Source: Juglans regia (taxonomy: Eukaryota; Streptophyta; Magnoliopsida; Fagales; Juglandaceae). Taken from it: DNA of 64,000 nucleotides. The stretch spans positions 10,040,362-10,104,361 of the forward strand of contig NC_049903.1 of assembly GCF_001411555.2 (NCBI RefSeq), written 5' to 3'. Made by a program: the position numbers and the translations under genes. Below are positions 12,808-23,648 of the stretch, piece by piece. Numbering within the stretch: the first letter of the stretch is position 1; each line of letters opens with the position of its first letter. A model generated the notes under the pieces. That model had not been told where the DNA came from and did not search any database. It saw only the letters and a list, made by a program, of their open reading frames with translations.

Positions 12808-12843
<36 letters not shown>

Positions 12844-14834
12844 GTTGAGTGCAAACACTGTGGTCTAACTCTAATACGTACAACTTGAGAGAATGAGATC
12901 CATCAAAACTCAAAAGCTCTGAACATGTTCCAAAGTTAGACACTGAACCGCTTCCTTATTTATGGATGTATACGTAAGTTATAGTTCATTCAATAAAGTA
13001 AGAGGTGGTTGGAATTGGGTATTTTTATATTATATACATATCACTACTTTAACAGGTCAAAGACCAGCGAGCGTAAATTCTGCGCCACGTGGATCGCATA
13101 ACCTTTGTCTTCATATGCGGAGAACACGAGCAGCACACGAGGTTCCCGTCCTACGTGGGTACGAAGTGTCCGAAATTTAACGGCAACGGCAGGTTAGTAA
13201 ACTGTAAGTCACCTCGAAGTCCATGTGTTTCAACAACGGCGTTGACCTACTCCGTGAGTCCCGGTAGAGGTAACCAGTCCGACGTGGAGACTTTTGCGGG
13301 TCCCGCACGGGAAACCACATGTAAATATGACGTAACTTCTGCTCACAACGAGACGAAAGTGTGGCAAACGCCTCGTAGCACGTGAGAATCACGGGCGTCC
13401 AATGGCTCATTATCTCATTAATGATCATCGAAATTATGGTTTTCTTCACACTGGACTTTCGTGGATAAGAACGAATGGACTTAATAATCACCCATGAAAT
13501 TACGAAAAAGTTCGAGTCTTAATTAATATGGTTTGTAAGAGACAACCTAGTACTTAATTAGCAGGAAATGCATTTAAATGCACACACATGTAACTGCTGA
13601 ATGCAATGTGATCAAATTTTTATGTCATCGACATGTCATATTGTCGTAAGCTAGCTTAATAAGTTTTAGGATGGAGGTTTCATATTTGCAGAGAGACTCA
13701 AAGTGAATCCATGATTAGATGGAAAATGTTTGTCTTATGTATATATATATATATAATAAATAAATAAATAAAATAACTATTTCATCAGATTCCCGCCGCA
13801 TACGTTAAGAACTCAAATCATATAATACTTCAATTGTTATTACTTGAGTGACTTGCTTACTCTTGCACATACACGAATGTTATTGAGATTGCTTGACTAA
13901 TTATTCTGTAAGTAATTTAATTAGGATTGTTCATCCTGACTGAATTTTTTTTTTAAGTCGGTTTGGAACCCAGATCAATCTACTTGGACCTACTTGGTCC
14001 GGGTATGTTTATGAAACCCGAGTACGAAGTTTAAAATTAGTACTCGGTTCTCATTTAAAAAATACAAAGATTGATCTGACTCTCTCTCTCTCTCTTGTCT
14101 AAACCCTAACTCATGCTCCTCATTCTCTCTCACGTCGAAACTCTAGCTCTCGCTACTCAACGTTCTTATTCTTTTTTGCCTCATCTCTCTCTATCTCTTG
14201 TCTAAACCCTACATTAGCTCCCGTCGAAACCCTCATCATTCTCTCTATCTTCTCATTATCTTCCTCCTTCTCACATCTTTCTAACTTTCTTCTAGCAAGC
14301 TTGAAATTTAATTTACCAATTTATCAACATTGAAAAATAATTTATGATCCACAAAACCTCATATTTAATATAACACATATTTACTTAATTGACACTTAAT
14401 AATCTAAATATCAAATGTAAGCTATTTTTACAAAAGCTTACTTAATTACAAACCGGTGTATAGGCACACTAATTATTTTGAGGCCCGATACAATTATAAA
14501 AATTTTAGAACACTAATATTTTTTATATTGATCATTGGCTCGATCTCTTGCTTAGCCACTCGTGGGGTTCGGATGGGGGAGCAACAGGTCTTTTTTGAAA
14601 AAACTCGCAGTTCTCCCCCTTATCTCAAATATGAAAAATGATACCACTTTATATAATAATGTTTTAAAAGGAAGAATATTTTCATAAATTATCTTATAAA
14701 ACTAACATTATTTTACAAAAATAATCTTATTTTACAATATGAGTTATGAAATATGTTACAAAATGTATTGTGTGAATATCATCACTCCTAAAATATATCT
14801 TGAATGCAGCTGGGTTGGATGATTCAATAACTCA
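12557..14834. other. Intergenic with TA microsatellites and a GC-richer island
   Basis: TA runs at about 12699-12715 and 12811-12840, a TA/AATA run near 13739-13775, and pyrimidine-rich sequence at 14075-14290. The stretch 13060-13420 stands out as GC-rich with several ACGT cores but has no recognisable coding. No gene is supported. Confidence 0.5.
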
Positions 14835-15060
14835 AGGGGAGTGTTACTATGCCCCCTCAATTTGCCCATTTGGTGTGTCCCTAGTGCAAATTACACTTTT
14901 TTTTTTCTTTTACTTTTTATTTCAAATATTTTTAAACATGTTTAAACATTTTTTAAAAATTAAAAAAATATCATTACACTAATAGTCAATTTCTTAATCA
15001 TTAAGAAAAAAAAAATTAAATACATGAGCGATCAAAATGAAGAGACAAAATAAGGAGACA
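14835..15060. repeat. AT-rich MITE-like repeat
   Basis: Begins gggagtgttactatgcccc and ends near agacatactattattc, with an interior of alternating T- and A-runs (atttttaaacatgttt, aaaaattaaaaaaatatc). The same architecture and phrases (gatcaaaatgaagaga) recur at about 26990-27180. Confidence 0.45.
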
Positions 15061-15218
15061 TACTATTATTCATAACTCAAACGCGTTCGGTTTGGTTTTT
15101 TTCCAAAAATCACAGCGTTTACCTTACCTTCACCGCGCCATGATACGAACTCCAAGTTCTTTTGGCAGAGCAAGAGATCTAAAATACTTTTACACCAACA
15201 GTGTATTAGGTTATATTG

Positions 15219-15434
15219 GACTAAGGAGAGGTTTGTATTCAAAACCCACATCAACTCATTTCATCATTACAATTTTCTTAATTTTCCATACAAATATAAT
15301 AAATAATTCAACTTTTTCAATTCTTAAAACAATTTTCTCAAATTCTCACACCAAATATAATAAATAATTCAACTTTTATTCTACTATTCACAAATCATCT
15401 CAACTCATATCAACTCATTTTTGAATCCAAACCT
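15219..15434. repeat. MITE, TTTGGAT/GATGAG family
   Basis: Left edge taaggagaggtttgtattc and right edge tttttgaatccaaacctcg are imperfect inverted ends. The interior has tcatttcatcattacaa and caactcatatcaactcat. Confidence 0.6.
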
Positions 15435-16030
15435 CGTTACATTCCATGTATTTCCATCAAAGTTAAAAAGGAAAAAATGAATCTACTCTAAGGATAAACT
15501 AAGAACGACCCCTAATCATATGCTTATCATAATTAGATAATGCACAGTACTAGGTTATCTATACACACGTCTCGTGTTATGGTTGATCAACTTTCCTTTC
15601 TCACATGTAAAAGACTAAGCGAAATAATTTGTACAGTTATAATTAATTACGTGTATAAGTTTCCTGCAATTTCTTTAAAACAATTGAATAAATGTGAAAT
15701 TTACATAAAAAATTCACTTCTTAATGGTGGACTTTATTTTTCTTCCAATAGCTTACACACACTTAAACTATATGATCTAGCATTACTCTTAATTATGACC
15801 TGAATTGATGTGTAATAGTAATTAATACTTCTATTAGATTAATTTTGTGAATAGTAATGAAATAATTTGAGTTAAGATTTTTATTGAGTTTTGAGAAAAG
15901 AGAAAATTTTTTTAATAAAAATATTATAAAATTAAAATATTATTAGAATATAATGTTTTAATATTATTTTTGTTTTGATATTTAAAAAAATTTGAATTAT
16001 TTTTTGTGTTTGATATGTAAATTTGAAAAG
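15435..16030. other. AT-rich intergenic
   Basis: No gene recognised. About 15835-16025 resembles a decayed piece of the TTTGGAT/GATGAG family interior. Confidence 0.4.
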
Positions 16031-17030
16031 GGAGATGCTAACAACCGGTTGGGTGTAATAATTGCTTTTACACCTGCAAATGAGGAGATGCCACGTATGG
16101 GTTGCAAGAAAATAGATAATACACCCACATGCAGTTGATTATATTTTTTTTCTTTCTTCCTCCCTTCTCTCCCTCATCTCTTTGCCATTTCTTTTATGTC
16201 ATCTAGTTTTTAGTTCTGTAACTTTCCTTTTGTTGCAGTAGAGTGACCAAAATGAAATTAACTTTGCACGGTCACTACAATGAGATTGATCTTTAATGGC
16301 ATCCAAACAACAGTTGCGGCCATTTTTGTGTGGCTATTATAGAAACTTTGTGGGTGATTTTAGTTGTCATGCTTTGGTTTTATAAGTGTAAATTTTGTAC
16401 GTTAAGCTTGGATTGTTGACAAGTAGCTAAAAATCAAGAGTTAGTTGGTTATTCTAGTTCTCGAGTGATTAATTTAGCTTCAAAATTTGATTGGAATTAA
16501 AATTTCGTATAACTTGAGTTGCGTTGTTGATATATAAATCAATTTATAGTTTTGGTGTTGTATTTTCTTCGTTTGATCTACCTTTTGCCGCATTTGAAGT
16601 AAAGATGCGCCATCTCTTTGTGAATTCTGCAATAATTTTATACAGTGATCACGCGGTTTGCATTGTAGATTGATCAATCGATCACTGCCAGGATTGGGGA
16701 GTGAGTTTTGACTTTTTTTTATAAGTTTAACAAAAAGTGGGGGAACAGAATGGTGGGTGGTGCTTGGGAGGCAAAGTTTTGTGACTGTGTCTCTTTCTTT
16801 TGTAATGTCAGATGGTTTTGGTTGCACATTTGTGTTGTAGGGAAGTGAAAAAAAAAATTAAATAAAGAGAGAGAGAGGGGGTTACTTGCAGGCGATGGGA
16901 GGTGGGAGAGGGATAGAGAAGAGGTGGAAGATAGAGAAAATCAAATGAAATAATCTGTTGCATGTGGGTGTAAATTTTAATTTATTACACATCTTATGTG
17001 ATAGTTTTTTATTGGGTAGTGTTAAAATGC
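16031..17030. mobile_element. Non-autonomous DNA element with long terminal inverted repeats
   Basis: Sequence near 16110-16190 (cacccacatgcagttgatta, then a C/T-rich block) faces its complement near 16890-16975 (a G/A-rich block, then ctgttgcatgtgggtgtaa). The arms are at least 70 bp, with about 700 bp between them. Outer ends are not exactly placed: ggttgggtgtaataa on the left and ttattgggtagtg on the right are candidates. No transposase is encoded. The size and long arms suggest a MULE-type derivative, but that is inference. A 115-codon minus frame inside (16480-16827) has no recognisable motif. Confidence 0.5.
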
Positions 17031-17430
17031 AATTTTCACCCTCCCTGTTATGAGTTTTTTTCGTTTGAAAAACTTGTAATGATTAGATGAAAAAATATAA
17101 AAGAAAAATTGAAAATTATTTATTTTTTAGTAGTGTTTGAATATTAGATGAGATGAAACCATCAATGTAACCAAACGAGCCTAAATCCATACTCAGTTGA
17201 TTTGTATACGAGGGTATTTTAGTCATTTGGTTCAATAATTATTACATTATTGATATTATTCTGTATGCAAACAGACTCTGAGCAAAAAGGAAAGAGGGTA
17301 AAGGCTTCTGTTGAAGAGTCTTTAGACAACAGAATATGAATCATGAAGTCTTACCCATCATGTAAAAACCATATATAGTGAATGGCATTATTGTCATGGA
17401 GAGAGTATACAAATACAACAAGCGTTTCTT
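17031..17430. other. Upstream region of the OPT gene
   Basis: Contains a partial MITE remnant (about 17040-17180, ending accaaacgagcc) and then non-repetitive sequence leading to the promoter. Confidence 0.45.
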
Positions 17431-17440
17431 CTATATATAA
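17431..17440 (+). promoter_or_regulatory. Candidate TATA box of the OPT gene
   Basis: ctatatataa lies about 190 bases before the start codon at 17632, leaving a 5' UTR of about 160 bases. A second weaker candidate (atatatag) lies near 17373. Confidence 0.5.
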
Positions 17441-17631
17441 CCAACCCCTGTCCTTTACACTTTTTCAAGCGAATACCGAATTTTTCTTCAGATATTATTC
17501 TCAGTTTTCTATGTACAATCCTCGCTATAGATAAGAGTGACAGAAGAGACATTGATTGACCTGCCAAGCCTGTCTTTGGGTCTCCGTGTGCTTCTCTTTG
17601 TTTTCTACAGAGCTAGCTTTGAACTCCATCA

Positions 17632-20600
17632 ATGGCGTCCAAGAACCATACGGACGTTCCAGAGAAGGCAAACGGCGGCGCTGATGAGCATTCAGAGGAT
17701 AGATGTTCAGTGGAGGAGGTGGCCCTCGTGGTGCCGGAGACCGATGACCCATCACTCCCGGTGATGACTTTTCGGGCGTGGTTTCTTGGGCTGACCACAT
17801 GCACCCTCCTCATCTTCCTCAACACCTTCTTCACGTACCGCACGCAGCCTCTGATCATCTCGGCCATCCTAATGCAAATTGCGGCCCTACCCATTGGCAG
17901 GTTTATGGCGTCCACGCTGCCCAGGAGGGAGTACAGCTTGTTGGGGTGGAGGTTCAGCTTGAACCCTGGGCCCTTCAACATCAAGGAGCATGTGATCATC
18001 ACCATCTTCGCCAATTGTGGTATTTCTTATGGTGGGGGTGATGCCTACTCTATTGGTGCTATCACCGTCATGAAAGGCTATTATAAGCAGAATTTGAGTT
18101 TCCTTTGTGCCCTCCTCATCGTATTGACTACTCAGGTTTCATTTTTAAATTAATTTCTGGGATTCGTGAATTTGTGCTAGTGGGATTAAAAGCCGTTTAC
18201 ATTTCTATTATTATACTGTCATTTCTTTGTTGCTATCCTCATCAATGAAAGGTTGAAGATCGATGCAAAATTTAAGTAATACAGTGCATCTTACTCCTTT
18301 TAAATTATTGTTATTTTTTCTTTGGGGAAGGTTTTGAAAGAACTGACGGGTTAGTAGAGGCAACTTGTCAAGACTCAAAACTCCTGAAGATAATTCTTTT
18401 TTTATTCTTCTCAACTATTTTTCAGTTCAGAAAGCTTGAATTTATCACTTCCACCCCTCTTTTAGGTTTTTTCTATATGTTTTTGGCTGATTAAGTAATT
18501 TATTTTTCGACCTGCAGATTTTGGGGTATGGATGGGCTGGAATGCTTAGGAGATACCTTGTCGATCCTGTTGAGATGTGGTGGCCTTCAAACCTTGCTCA
18601 GGTCTCTCTGTTTAGGTCGGTTTTCCTCTTCTCTATTTTATCCCGAAAATGCAGGCTTTTCTTGGGTGGGGGTGGGGGCTATTTTTGATAGGGGATTATA
18701 TCTGTCAATAATTTGGTTGATGGAAACAGAGACCTCCACTAAAACTGGCCATAATTTTATAACTTGAATTATTGGAGGTGCCACTTCTATTATTGGTAAG
18801 TTCAAGCAAAATGTAACATAAGAAAATAGCAAATGAAGCACTACAATTGCATTGTTGGCCGAGAATTGGCTTGTTATATCATGTGCTCTCCGCTTGAGTA
18901 ATTATAGCGCTTTGAATTTATAAGTTGCATCATATTTCACTTGGAATACAACATAGATTTGTTGCAACTGTCTTACTATTGCTTTTTTAGATCGTTAGGC
19001 AGAAAGTTTATCCTGTTCCTATTTCCTGTTCCCACGTCATATACAGAAAGTGTTTACTGGTTGAGGATTGTTTGATGGGCTATCTTGCCCCGTTGGTGTT
19101 ATATTCTCTTCAATTAGACACAGCATACCACTTTAAAAAATATGGTAAAGTTGAATATGAACTACTTAATTTATAAATTTATACTTTGTAGTAATGGAGA
19201 ATTAGCATATGGATAAAGTTAAAGTAATCGATGCTAAAATAACTCAAATCAGGAGAAAGGAGATGATCTGAATATATCTGATCAACTGTTACTATTTTCC
19301 ATTAAAATTTATATTGATTCACTCGATTACTATGTTGTTACAGAGCACTACACGAAAGGGAGTTGAAAACAAAAGGCTTTACCAGGATGCAATTTTTCCT
19401 CATTGCCATGGCTGCGAGCTTCGCCTATTATGCACTCCCTGGCTATCTGTTTCCAATTTTGACATTCTTCTCATGGGTCTGCTGGGCATGGCCCCGTAGT
19501 ATCACAGCTCAGCAAATTGGGTCTGGTTACCATGGACTTGGGGTTGGTGCCTTCACTCTTGATTGGGCAGGGATATGTGCTTATCATGGCAGCCCGCTTG
19601 TGACACCCTGGTCTTCCATTCTCAATGTTGGGATTGGATTTATGATGTTTGTCTACATAATTGTCCCATTGTGTTACTGGAAGTTTGACACCTTTGATGC
19701 TCGGAAATTTCCCATATTTTCTAATCAGCTATTTACTCGCACTGGGCACAAATATGATACCACTAAGATCTTGACGCCACAGTATGATCTTAATGTTGCT
19801 GCTTATGATAGTTATGGGAAGCTTTATCTTAGTCCCCTGTTTGCCCTATCTATTGGATCAGGATTTGCTAGATTTACAGCAACACTGACTCATGTGGCAC
19901 TATTTCATGGCAGGTGGGCTGCTTTTAACTTTGAGTCATGTAAAGTACTTACAGTTTCATGCCTTGTATACTGATGCCCAATTGAAAATCACATCAGATG
20001 GTGACCCGTAATTTTCAACATTGAACATTGCAGTATAACACATCTTGCAATCTTTGATTTCTGATTTACTTCCTAAGAATGAAAGATTTAAAAGATAGAC
20101 GCAATGCTATGACTACTGTCATGTTTGGAGCACAGGATAAATGATGCTTTGGGTTCCTCATTTTCTAATAATTCTGGAAAATGACTTCTTTTTTTTCCGT
20201 AATTATTTCACATGAAGTAGTAGTTTATGTAGAAAAGAATTGGGTATGACTACCTTGATTATCTTTTGATACTTAATTATATGCCTTAATTCCAAGTGAT
20301 ATTTGGTATGACTACCTTGATTAATTGGGATCCTTTGCCTAGTGATATTTGGAAGCAGAGCAGATCTGCAATGAAGAATGCCAAATTGGACATCCATGCT
20401 AAATTGATGAAAAGTTACAAACAAGTGCCTCAATGGTGGTACCTCATTTTGTTAGCAGGGAGCATAATCCTTTCCTTAGTAATGTCCTTTGTGTGGAAAA
20501 AAGATGTTCAGCTCCCTTGGTGGGGAATGTTATTTGCCTTTGCCTTGGCTTGGATTGTTACCCTCCCAATTGGAGTTATTCAAGCAACTACCAACCAGGT

Positions 20601-21637
20601 AATGAATCAACTTTCTGAGCTACTGTGTTTCTTCTTGTCTTTATCCTTTTAAAAGACAAGAAACCAATTTTCAACATAGAGCTGGATGGTGGAAGAACTT
20701 GTAGATTTTATGATTTTAACATCTCAATGTTTTTGTGACTACTATGCAGCAACCTGGATATGACATAATAGCACAATTCATAATTGGTTATGTCCTACCC
20801 GGAAAACCCATTGCGAACTTGCTTTTCAAGATTTACGGAAGAATTAGCACTGTCCATGCTCTCTCTTTCTTATCTGACCTCAAACTTGGGCACTACATGA
20901 AAATTCCACCACGGTGTATGTACACAGCTCAGGTATCCACAGCTGAAACTTATGCATTGATGAAATCTGAATTTTTTTCTGAGAATGCAAGTTGCTGACT
21001 AGCCCCTTTATTTTTCCAGCTGGTGGGAACGTTTGTTGCGGGTACAGTGAACCTTGCAGTTGCATGGTGGATGTTGGAGAACGTTGAGAACATCTGCGAT
21101 GTTGAAGCACAGCATCCTGACAGCCCCTGGACTTGCCCTAAATACCGAGTGACCTTTGATGCTTCTGTCATATGGGGCCTGATTGGACCAAGGCGGTTGT
21201 TTGGACCTGGAGGGCTGTACCGGAATTTGGTATGGTTGTTCCTCATTGGAGCTGTCTTGCCTGTTCCTGTTTGGGTATTGAGCAAAATTTTTCCTGAGAA
21301 GAAATGGATCCCCTTGATAAATATTCCAGTTATATCATATGGTTTTGCTGGAATGCCACCGGCAACTCCCACCAATATTGCTAGTTGGCTTATCACTGGA
21401 ACCATCTTTAACTACTTTGTGTTCAGATACCATAAACGCTGGTGGCAGAAATATAACTATGTTCTATCTGCGGCACTGGATGCTGGAACTGCTTTCATGG
21501 GTGTTCTCTTGTTCTTTGCTTTGCAAAATGAGAAACGAGATTTGAAGTGGTGGGGGACTGCTTTGGACCACTGCCCTTTGGCACAATGCCCAACTGCACC
21601 AGGTATTGTGGTTGAAGGATGCCCAGTTTTTAAATAG
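17632..21637 (+). CDS. Oligopeptide transporter (OPT family, OPT1/5-like)
   Basis: Six exons join in frame: 17632-18135, 18518-18615, 19344-19913, 20343-20598, 20750-20932 and 21020-21637, giving 742 aa, the usual OPT length. Every junction has GT and AG. Diagnostic motifs are NPG (residues 111-113) and KIPPR (527-531), with a hydrophilic acidic N-terminus (1-44) and many hydrophobic segments consistent with 12-16 membrane helices. Other family hallmarks are [15 protein letters not shown] and ITAQQIGSG. OPTs are proton-coupled importers of small peptides, glutathione or metal-peptide complexes at the plasma membrane; substrate cannot be read from sequence. The first ATG of the frame is chosen because it precedes the acidic N-terminus and follows a TATA-like box. 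The gene looks intact. Assignment to the OPT1/5 branch is from remembered similarity and less certain. Confidence 0.95.
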
Positions 21638-23376
21638 TCACAGATTCTAAGCAGCAAAGGGTGTTTGAAGATTACAAGACATAGGTGGTGGAAGAGGTGC
21701 AGTTTCAGAGGAAGAGAGATATTATATAATATTGGAGCAAGGTTTAGAGAAAATTGAATAACCAATTGCTTTGCTATTTTGTACATGCTTGTTTACTCTC
21801 CCTGAAAGCAAATAAGGAGTGGGTCTTCCTCTTTACACCTGACAGTAGGAAGTTGATATTCGCATAGAAGTTCGATCTTCAATAATATTAAGTAAGATGT
21901 GTGCATTTGCTGTATTTCGATAATATCAGAAGTTCGATCTTCGATAAGAATAAAAGCAATTAAAAACAATTAAAGTAAATGGGACAATCTCTCTACTTTC
22001 TCTTCTGATCACTCTTTATGCTGGAATCTAGTATCTGCTTTGTTTGCTGGGGTTTCTTATTAGAAATTTAGAAAGAGAAGCCTAAAACTTTCTAAAGCTT
22101 GAAATTTCATAATATATATTGGAATGGCCTTTCAAATGATTTTAAATTAAATGTTTGAATTTATGATAATTTAACGCATTAAATGAATAAAAAGGCTACT
22201 TTGAAAAGTATATAGGGTATTCACACCAAAAGCTAGTGGGATGGTAAATATAATAAAGTCCAATACTCATCCCAGCATATCCATTTTTTTTTTCATTTTT
22301 TATATATCTAAATTCAACATCGTCTTTAAAAACTGATGTTTGTATGTTCAGCAGTTGTATGGGTGTGCATGAAAGAGCATATAGAAGATAAGAATAGGCC
22401 TAACATGATCTTAGCCAATGGAATTGTTACACACGCAATGTTCATGGGTGGAAATGGGTGTTCGAACAGATTTTATGGTATGGAAAGTGTGTGGGAATGA
22501 TTAACCATTGACTCTGAGTATTAAGGGTCTTGATCTTTGAGTTATGCTCTTGATGTCTATGATTTCAATCCTTAAATGCAAACAACGTGTAATGATCATG
22601 TCTCTCTCATCAATGAAAAGCTGACGATTTACTTGATTTGTGAGTGATGTAGCTGTTATCTAAATAAAAGATATTACATTTGCACAATCTTTGAAATTCT
22701 TTTTCATAAAGAAGAAAAGCATGTGAGAATACTCAGTATGAAGTTGACGGAAATGACCCGTTGCGCTATTTCGTCCAGACAAAATTGGCACTACACGACT
22801 TTAAGAGTTGACTAAAGAAACAAGGAGTTGATATCTCGGGCGGAGGGCGGGAGCTTGTGCTGGATTGCGAGGATGACAATGAGAGTCGCCGTCGAATCGT
22901 CGATGATGATATTGGATGACAATTCCTAAATATTGTTTAGTTCAAATACTCCTAATTTTTCCTTTTTTCTTTTGGCTTCAATTGACCATAAGAGATGAGG
23001 AGTTCAAAACACTTATCCCGTTTGGATTGAAACCATTTCAACTCAACTCATCTCATCTTATCATTACAAATTTTTCAACTTCTTAAGAACACAAACACAA
23101 AATGGATAAAAAGAATCTATATTTTCAATCTTTCTCTTTTTATATTTTCGGACACTCATTTAGTTTGAATATTTTTTTTTTTTATGTTTTTAATAAATCA
23201 CGTGGCACTACGTGTTGGTGCCACATTAAGAGATCCATATGAGCGGTAAGTTTCAAATATCTTAGTAGAATACTCAAATTTAAAACAGGATGTAACAGAC
23301 AAATATCAGTTGGCATTGCCATAAGGGGAAAGAGAGAGAATCACAAGAACAAGAACAAGCAATAAATTCTTGGATC
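21638..23376. other. OPT 3' UTR and intergenic space
   Basis: The 3' UTR holds several aataa-type signals between 21810 and 21955. A MITE fragment of the TTTGGAT family lies at about 23015-23090. No gene recognised. A GC-richer patch at 22790-22910 has no convincing frame. Confidence 0.5.
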
Positions 23377-23592
23377 AATGGTCATCAAGCAATTGCATAT
23401 TAAGTGAAGTGCAATAGTTTGATTTGATCTGATCTGATGGCATAATGTATATTAAGAACTAAGAAGCTTCTTATTCTATACGTTAATGGTCATCAAGCAA
23501 TTGCATATTAAGTGAAGTGCAATAGTTTGATTTGATCTGATCTGATGGCATAATGTATATTAAGAACTAAGAAGCTTCTTAATATACGTTAC
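23377..23592. repeat. 108-bp tandem duplication
   Basis: The block beginning aatggtcatcaagcaattg at 23377 recurs at 23485 with almost no change through aagaagcttctta, giving two units of 108 bp. The near identity implies a recent event or continuing exchange. It lies just beyond the 3' end of the SnRK1 beta gene. Confidence 0.9.
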
Positions 23593-23648
23593 CTATTGGA
23601 ATAACATTACTTCTTAATATACGTTAAATACGTGAAAAGGGTTTAGGA

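Noticed and set aside
16480..16827. 115-codon minus frame
   Set aside because: Lies inside the long-TIR element and has no recognisable domain.
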